The notes under the pieces are model-generated. The model was given only the letters and a program-made list of their open reading frames with translations. It did no database searches and was not told the origin of the DNA. Shown here one piece after another: positions 56,448-64,000 of a DNA stretch of 64,000 nucleotides; positions within the stretch are counted from its first letter, which is position 1; each line of letters starts with the position of its first letter. Origin of the DNA: Adiantum capillus-veneris (Eukaryota > Streptophyta > Polypodiopsida > Polypodiales > Pteridaceae); assembly GCA_014529385.2 (NCBI GenBank), contig CM043960.1, positions 125,279,043-125,343,042 of the forward strand, given 5' to 3'. Position numbers and translations under genes: made by a program.

Positions 56448-59400
56448 ATGGCTGGCAATAACCAAGAGAGTAGAATGAACATTGATAACTTTGATTTTTC
56501 ACATGAAGGTGCTAATGATGATACCCCAATGTTTATCAATTATCTTGTTACTAGGTTGCATCAAGCTATGGGCAACCCTACTTTTCAAGCCGAAGCTACC
56601 CAACAACTTCGTGCTTATGGGATTTCCCTTCCTCTCTTAAACTCTCTCTCCAAGAGGAGAGAGAGTTTAGGATGCCTCTTGATGAGACTCCCAAAAGAAG
56701 ACTCTCTCCCATAAGAGAGGAGGAGTCCAAAGAACGAGAAAGAAGTGAATCCCTAAGTTCCTCTAAAGATGTGGCTCCATGAAGATGGCAGTCTAGACTA
56801 TCGCCAACTCCTCCCAAGAGGAAACGATCAACCCATAGTCCTCCTCGTCACTCCAAAAGGAAAGAGAGGAAACAAAGGAAGAAAAGGTCAAGAAAGAGGT
56901 CACCCTCTTCTCCTTCTTCTTCTCCTTCCTCCTCTTCCAATAGAAGCTATGGCTATTCCCCTAGAGAATACAAGAGGGGAGGAAATTTCAAATCATACCC
57001 TGCATAATGCTGAAGATCACAAAAGCTCAAGAAGTTCAAAGAGGGAGGAAAGAGTATCTTTTTTCTCACCTATGATGGAACCTTTGGTGCCACAGGCAAA
57101 GTATTGGCCTTCATCCAAGAATTTGATGCGGCCTTTGGAGACGAGGGCTTCCCAAAGTCCTCCAAGCTACACCATGTAGCTATGTACTTCCAAAAATATG
57201 CTCGTCAATGGTGGGATAGCCTTCGTGGCAATGGAGAGGTCCCAAAGACATGGAAAACTCTACGAGTTTCCATCATGAAGCAATTCCTTGCAAGCGATGC
57301 AAAGGATAAATTGCTTACCAAATGGAGGAGCTTGAAGCTGCTCTTCAATAAGTCTATCCACAAATATGTAGACAAGTTTTGGGCTTTACATCTCAAAGCT
57401 ATTGCCTTTCAAAGGATAGACTTCTCCAAACAAAAGCAACAATTTTGTGCAGTACTACCTGAATAACTGGCTGAGTATGTCAACTCACAATGGCCTAGCA
57501 CTATCACTGAAGCCATCCACCACACTATGGTTGCTTCAAGGATCAATTTCCAACAAGGGGTGAGAAGAAATTTCAAGCCCATGGAAAACAAGGATTGAAA
57601 TGAAGCAAAAGGGAAAGAGCAATGCTCAAAAATCTTCTCAAGGCAGCACCAAGACCAACAACAACAAGGCCAAGAAGAAAGGAGCTTACAAAGGTAAAAA
57701 TAAGCTCTCCCTTGAAGAACTAGAGGCCTTTCATAAAGACCATAAATGCTTTAAATGTGGGGAGCAAGGACATGGTTATCGTTCTTGCCCCAAAAGAAAT
57801 GTACTCAATGACACTCCTAGAGCTTCCATGGTTGAGGCTCCAAAAGAAGATACTCATTGCAAAGGCTCATACCTCTCCTATGCTTGGGAAAAATTAAGGG
57901 AGCATGATGCCCTTATTCTCTTTGACCCTGGCTCTACTCACAACTTCATATCAAAAAATTTGGCCACTAAGTTGGGCATTCAAGTTTTTGAGATGGGAGA
58001 TATTGTAACTGTTGGTGGAGCTTTCAAGGGATAGCAAGCCTCTGTTACTTCCTTGATTGGGAAGTTGAGGCTTCATGTCCAAAGCTACGTCAACAAAGAA
58101 GACTTTTTTTAATCTCTCCTCTCCAACATGAGGATGTTATCCTAGGGGCATCATGGTTCAACCGCATGGTTGCCAACATGAAGTTCCCTGAAAGGAGAAT
58201 CTATTTCACCTACAAGGAAAAGAGCATATACATAGATGCTAATGATTCGAGGAACACCATATTCCTACTAAATACACTTGCTTTTGATAAGTCACTGAAA
58301 ATCTCTCTATTTTTGTGATTTTTGTTAGAGAATCTGTAAATGATTCTAATATTCTCACAAGTAGCCATAAAGGGAATCAAGAGGAATTAGAGTTATCTAA
58401 TTTCTTAAATGGATTCCAAGATGTTTTCATTGATGACATCCCTAGTTAGCTACCTCCAAAACGAGGGGATGATGACCATGCAATAGAGCTTCTAGTAGGA
58501 AGCTCACCGCCTAATAAACCTCCTTATTGTTTCACAAGCTCAACAAGAGGAGATGATGAGTCAAGTGTATGAATTGGTGGAAAAAGTAATGGTGAGGCCT
58601 AGCTCATCTCCATTCTGTTCACCAGTACTTTTAGTGCAAAAGAAAGAGGGCATATCATGTGTGTCAACTATAGAGCACTAAATAGGATCACTATGAAAAA
58701 AAAACATTTCCCATGCTACGGCTAGAAGATCTATTTTATTACTAGTTTTGGCCTAACAAATGCTCCAGGCGCATTCAAACTCACGATGGAAAAAATCTTC
58801 AGGCCACTAAAATTTTCTTGAGGAGTGCAAGTGACACCTCCAGGTAATCTTTCAAGTTGTGAGAGAGAATAAGCTTCTCATTAATCAAAAGAAAAGTGAA
58901 TTTTTCCTACAAGAGATTCAATATTTAGGTCACATTATCTCTCAAGATGGTATATGTATGAATCCATCAAAGTTGGAGGTAATAAAAGCATGGCCTAATT
59001 CAAGTAATCTACATGAGCTAAGAAGCTTTTTTGGTATGTGTGCATACTATAGACGCTTCATAGCAAAATTCTCTCAAATAGCAGGACCATTGCATGACTT
59101 AACAAGGAAGAACATTAAGTACTCATGGACTGCTAAAGGACAAAATGATTTTGACAAGCTCAAAGAGAAGTTTACCTCCCAACCAGTCTTTATGCTTTTG
59201 GATCTCTCAAATCCATTTGAGGTCCAATGATGCTTGTGGTGATTACCTTAATGCAAATTTTGCTTCAAGAATGGCATGCCATAGAATATGAGATCCGAAG
59301 GCTCAATGTCGATGAGCGGGTCTAATTGGGCATATATGAAAAAGATATTCTAGCTGTTCTACATGCCCTATACACATGGAAGCACTATCTCTCTGGGGCT

Positions 59401-59729
59401 CCATTCATCCTACAAATGGATCACAAAGCCTCAAAAAATTCCAGTTTGACACAAACCAAGATCTCCAACAAACAAATGAGGTGGGCAAATTTTCTCTCGC
59501 AATTTAAATTTCATATTGCTCACATTGCTGGCACAAGCACAATCAAGTGGTCGATGCACTTTCACAACGGCCAAGGGTAAATGTGGTGTCTATAGAAACT
59601 CACAATGATCTATCTTTTATGATAGATGAGTATGCTATTGACCAAGACTTTAAGTAGGTAATTATAGCCTTTGCATTAGGGAAGAAAAAAAGAACCATTC
59701 ACCTTGAAGGATGGTTATCTTCCATAAGG
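56448..59729 (+). pseudogene. Chromovirus-like gag-pol, degraded and truncated before integrase
   Basis: The ATG at 56448 (MAGNNQESRMNIDNF) opens gag. After several frame changes the gag core reads YARQWWDSLRGNGEVPKTW and SIMKQFLASDAKDKLLTKW (57190-57330), followed by a CCHC knuckle CFKCGEQGHGYRSC (about 57750). The protease has LFDPGSTHNFISKNLATKLG (about 57918), with Pro in place of Ser/Thr in the active site. RT is represented by FGLTNAPGAF (about 58745) and LINQKKSEFFLQEIQYLGHI (about 58878); the YxDD segment between them is deleted. RNase H has EKDILAVLHALYTWKHYL (about 59340) and FKFHIAHIAGTS. The text ends at a FTLKDGYLP-like motif at 59729, where unrelated sequence begins, so integrase and 3' LTR are missing. 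Confidence 0.88.
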
Positions 59730-60634
59730 TGGAGAGGGGGAATGGGGGAACACACCCAGCACAAACAAAAGGGCCTCTCTATAGTTCAGGGTATTCACAG
59801 CACCCGTATCCTCTCATTCAAAGAAACACTTTACACTAGCAGACCACCGCCTGCTCGATTACCGCTGCTCACACACTCCACAAAACCACCACACGATGCA
59901 CACCTGCTGCCACAGTCTGTCTCCACCCTTATGCACACACACAGCCACTCAATCTCACTCTCTCACATAACACACCATCGGCCTGGGGGGGGGGGGGGGG
60001 GGGGGGCACACACTTACACACAGCCGGCACCGAGGAGAACCATGAAAGCAGGAGAAAGAGAAGGGGGTAAGGGAAAACAACAGCAAGGCGAGGCAACAAT
60101 GGCTCGATTTCACTCCACAAAACACCTATACAAACTCACACTGTCATCACCATGGCCATTTACACAAGGAAAATGCAAAGGGCTTGACAGGCACACTCCT
60201 CTGTCCAAAAGCTCCACTTTGCAGGCTTCCAACGGGCTCCACAAGCTAGGAAAAAGCTAAGAAGAAGCCTCTAATTTGATTAGTTTTTTACTTTTATAGG
60301 GTGGGGGGTTCAATTTGGGGAAACTACCCTTTGATTGGTCCATGGGGCACCCTTTTTTGGTATCTCTTGGGAAGGGGGGCACCGTCTTTCTCCATTTCCT
60401 CTCTTTTGCACTTGGGGGAGGGGGCATTAGCGATGTCGCTATTGCCCCTGGGCATTCTTATTTTTTTATTTTTTATCCCTTCATTTTTACCCCTTTTGGA
60501 GCTTAACCTTGCATTGCCCTTGACTTTAACTCACCTGTCTGGCTCCTCTTGCTTCCTTTGGCCTTGGCCTACTTCGTCTTCACTTTCGCCCTTAGCTTTG
60601 GTTGGCTTTGCACACCTTGGAGACCTCTGGAGTT

Positions 60635-60733
<99 letters not shown>

Positions 60734-62363
60734 GCTTCATCTCTGTGGGACCTTCCTCTTACCTGAGGGGGGAAGGCAATAGCGATATCACTATTGCCCC
60801 TGCTCTCTCCTTTAAAATTCGGGGCCCCAAGGGGCGCGGGACCACCGCCTTAAGAAAGCCACATCATCTGTCGACACATCACACCCACGCGGGGGTGCGC
60901 CTCTTGCGCCACTCTACCCGGCCAAAACGGCCTCTACCTCCAGCATCTCTGCCTACGCAACGCCAGAGGCACTCGTGACCATAGCTCACGAGCTCAAGGA
61001 GCTCCTCTCTCTCCTTCTCATGCTAATGAACGGGCTCATGGTGTGCTATTCATACACGCTGCCCGCCACTTTCGGCTCCGCATGTGGGGTATTGCCTCTG
61101 CCACATGGCAGTCGCTCGCTGGCTTAAGCGGCCTCCAAGGACTTGAAATTCCATGCTTTTTTCCTCCACAAAACCTCCTCTAGCCCATTTTTTCCCCTTT
61201 ACTTGCCCTGCATGCCATACATCACCTGGTGATCCAATCATCAAGTTGCAAAGAGGTACTGAGTCCCCCCTTTACCGGCGGTTCCTGGCCGTGCAAACCC
61301 CACTGCATTCCGACTCCCCGAAGTTCACTGTTCAAGGCCACAAAAATTAGCAAAAATCATGTGCGACTTGTTCACTGCCCATGGCTCCTAACTTCATCTT
61401 TTGGTATATGGCCGATCAAGCATCCGATTGACGCGTAGTCAATTCGTGCTAGCTCCACATGACTCACCCTTCCATTGAAAACTAATGCGGTCAGGTGGGC
61501 TCAGACCCGGCCCCCGAAAAATCTTCAACTGACCATATCTTGCTATCCAGAGCTCCGATTTGCAATCCGAAAAGACAGGCATGCTCCATAACTCAAGCTC
61601 TACACATGTATGCACTGACATCAGCCCGGGCCACTTGTCCCCAGCTGCCCTGTCCGTCGGGGATCTGCTATACACTTCAACTTTAAACTGCAATATCTTG
61701 AGCACCGGGGCTCCGTTTGACAAGCCGTCTGGACCGGCTTGGAAAGCACATTGAAGACCACATTCTAGCACATAAAACCCACATCTCGGGCACAAAAGGC
61801 CACCAACCTACTTGGCTCTTTGCAGCACACCTTTGGCCTAAAAAACCACTTCGAGCATCCACCTCTGATATCCTTGGGCTGCCTAGGGCCTCGGTACCGG
61901 CCCGAGCCTTCTGCACTGCACTCGACTACTGCCTTTGCCTGGCATTGACCATCTTCTAGCTCGGACCAACTTTAGCTACACCATCATTGCCCACCCCCTC
62001 GTTGAACATTTATGTTCAACCACATATGGCCTTATGTTCAACCACATATGGCCTTATTGCACTAAAAAACTGCACACCAAAAACAGACTCTCTGTACACT
62101 GCAAAACCACCTAACATATGTACAAAAACTGGCACCTGCTACCCACTGTCTTTGCTCATGCGGGTTGCCCAACCCCTTGCTTTACCTGTTATCAACCACC
62201 TGGGTCGAACACATTGCATTGGTCTTCTCCATCCACCTGCAACACCCTCGCATAGTGCCACACTAAGACACACACCCAACTGCTTATCCAAACTGTCAAT
62301 ATCATACCTCTACCATTCCAAGCACTCCTTGGCAAACTACCCACTCGCAACCAAGTAGAACAA
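59730..62363. other. GC-richer non-coding stretch with microsatellites
   Basis: No gene recognised. It contains about 19 G at 59988-60006 and a CT tract of about 91 bp (60641-60731). In 61530-61740 a phrase containing ATATCTTG...GGGCTCCG.TT occurs in two diverged forms, and TATGTTCAACCACATATGGC is duplicated at 62010-62055. It may be the internal or LTR part of a retroelement I cannot assign. Confidence 0.5.
60641..60731. repeat. (CT)n microsatellite
   Basis: Pure CT tract of about 91 bp. Confidence 0.97.
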
Positions 62364-62749
62364 TGAAGGAAAGTAGAGAAACATGATTGACAACATAATG
62401 AAGACTAGATTAATTAAGAGAGGATTACACTAATTACATGTGATTAGCACTAGCCTTCTAAGCATGGGCATAAAGCTCAAAGGCTAGGCCATCAAGAGCT
62501 AATCTAGAGAGAGATTTCTCAAAAGGAGCAATCCAGAATGACCTCTCATTAAGCATAGGGCTCTTTTATAGCTTTGGACCTCAAACCCTTCAACTATGGG
62601 ATAAAGTGAGCTCTCTAGCCTAGACTCATACAACTTTGGAACTCCTAAACGAGCCCAAGCTCTATACAATGAAAAGTAAATATTGTGCATTGTGGCACAT
62701 CCACAGCTTGGTGCATAATTGGTGTAGCCTTTGTTAGCCGCTACTAACA
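62364..62749 (-). mobile_element. 3' LTR of a reverse LTR retrotransposon, with polypurine tract
   Basis: On the reverse strand the polypurine tract AAGGGGGGAA (62759-62750) is followed by TGTTAGTAGCGGCTAAC at 62749, and the LTR ends in CTTTCCTTCA at 62364 (386 bp, TG..CA). A TATA-like CTATAAAAGAG lies on the reverse strand near 62565. Just upstream the reverse frame ends in LAHEDVRQIRKGGM over the tract, as is usual for a pol end. The rest of the element lies to the right. Confidence 0.75.
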
Positions 62750-62759
62750 TTCCCCCCTT

Positions 62760-64000
62760 CCTAATTTGGCGCACGTCCTCGTGTGCCAGTGAAGCAAGAC
62801 ACGGTGACACGGTAGAAAGCAAGTCCATGGAAGAAATGTTGAGCTGCAAAACATAAGAACAAGTAATGAGCATCAAAAGGCCACCAAGAATGAATAAAAC
62901 ATGAAGCATAAATGAACACTCATGTAAAGTGATTTTTTTCTTCTAAAAGATGGGTCAATCATAGTAAAAAACTAGACAACATAAAGCAAAAAAATACTCA
63001 AACTATTGTGAAGATTAAACCACTTGAAATTTCAACCTATGCATGAAACACAAGCAATCAATTATGACCCTAGGCTAATGCAAGTTAATAAACCTACTAG
63101 CCTAAAAACTATGTGAACAATCTTAATAAATCATTCAAGTCTATCATGTCTAAGGGCTATAAAAAAGCTCTTAATCTATTAGTACATTGTCACAGCTTTT
63201 TTGAAGCTCATGGAAGTTTGTTTTTATCATTCATTGAAAAAAGTAAAGCACAATCACAAGGCTACCACCCCAAGGCAAGTCTAGGTGCGACTCTCGGCTC
63301 CTTGAACCCTCAAGAAGGTGTTCCAAAAGCCTACTAGCCTACCAAGGCAACGGCTAACCCCTATCATCCCAGGGCATCGGTTTAGGGCCTTGACCAAGTG
63401 AGCCAAGGTGATTCCCCTCGCCTGCTAAGTGCCAATAAGGCGCTAGGCCTTACAAAGACACAACATAACATAGAATTTTTATTTTCATGTGCCTTAGTAG
63501 CATTTTTGCTACTTTTTTGGACACTTCTTTGCTTCATGGTTCATTTTTTAGCACATTTTTATTTCTTCCTTTATGAGATACTAGTGGCAATTGGACTAAA
63601 AAATACTAAAGCCTGATCATAGCCCTAGGTCATGACAAAAATGAGTGGATTATTAAGACTATCACTAAGAATCTAGGACTAGCAAGAAATAATCCTACAT
63701 TAACCTAAGGTCAAGGCCAATTACCTATGATTAGCACACATAAAACCTAATTTTTTGATGAGTTAATTTTCACAAATCAAAGTGTTGAAACTTTAGAATG
63801 CCTAGCTTTTAAACATGAAAAAACCATAGCTTAGAAGCAAAATTTCACTTAAACCAAGCAAGAGAATGAAGAGATAAAAAGAGCAAAATCATGGAAGGAT
63901 TACACCTATTCATTCTCTTTTGAGCATCCTTGAGCAATCATCCCCTTCGTTTAGAGAAGCCTCTTGATATTTTTGATTTGCAAAAGAAGCTGATTTGAAG
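62760..64000. other. AT-rich stretch, probably inside the reverse retroelement
   Basis: No domain is recognisable on either strand. The sequence is AT-rich with no tandem structure. By position it should be the 3' internal region of the element whose LTR is at 62364-62749. Confidence 0.45.

Overview
This 64 kb window looks like intergenic DNA of a large land-plant nuclear genome, and I found no intact host gene in it. The evidence for a plant is the mix of element families: CACTA (En/Spm-type) elements with TNP2 transposases, a hAT transposase, Ty1/copia and Ty3/gypsy elements with plant-type primer-binding sites, and spliced transposase genes with GT..AG introns. Long, very pure GA/CT and GT microsatellites are frequent. 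A non-seed plant (fern or lycophyte) seems plausible, but I cannot prove this from the sequence.

Layout. 1-1192: AT-rich broken PIF1-like helicase, followed by AT-rich tandem repeats. 3699-9459: complete CACTA element (14-bp inverted termini, 3-bp target duplication ATC) carrying a LINE-ORF1-like pseudogene and two inverted fragments of a CACTA accessory transposase. 12406-16658: left end of a second CACTA element with a reverse accessory transposase gene. 16996-17602: array of seven hairpins with a shared loop motif, followed by 108-bp repeats. 18362-21070: decayed protein-kinase and RING-finger cassette. 21326-23770: reverse hAT transposase pseudogene split by a 936-bp solo LTR. 24567-26422: reverse CACTA transposase remains, cut by a third CACTA terminus at 26423. 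26985-28462: another accessory transposase, then a palindromic minisatellite to 30.4 kb. 31025-34722: multi-exon forward TNP2 gene. 34723-37864: forward copia remnant. 37865-50260: reverse copia split by a complete 9.26 kb gypsy element (39555-48812). 50261-50880: fourth CACTA terminus. 50881-54410: Tat-like LTR, tRNA-Asp-type PBS and a long leader with eight regularly spaced palindromes. About 54440-59729: chromovirus-like gypsy element, truncated. 62364-62749: reverse LTR with its polypurine tract.

The genes form successive layers of insertions rather than a pathway. Four junctions are resolved to the base by target-site duplications or by an open frame ending at the terminus. CACTA transposases come as an accessory (Ptta/En-Spm-like) protein and a catalytic TNP2 protein. 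In two places a reverse accessory gene is separated from a forward gene by a spacer full of palindromes or hairpins.

The best candidate for something undescribed is the hairpin array at 16996-17602. The stems differ but stay paired, the loop is shared, and the imperfect pairs are nearly all G.T on the + strand, which suggests a structured RNA. The 288-bp-period palindrome array in the Tat-like leader comes next.
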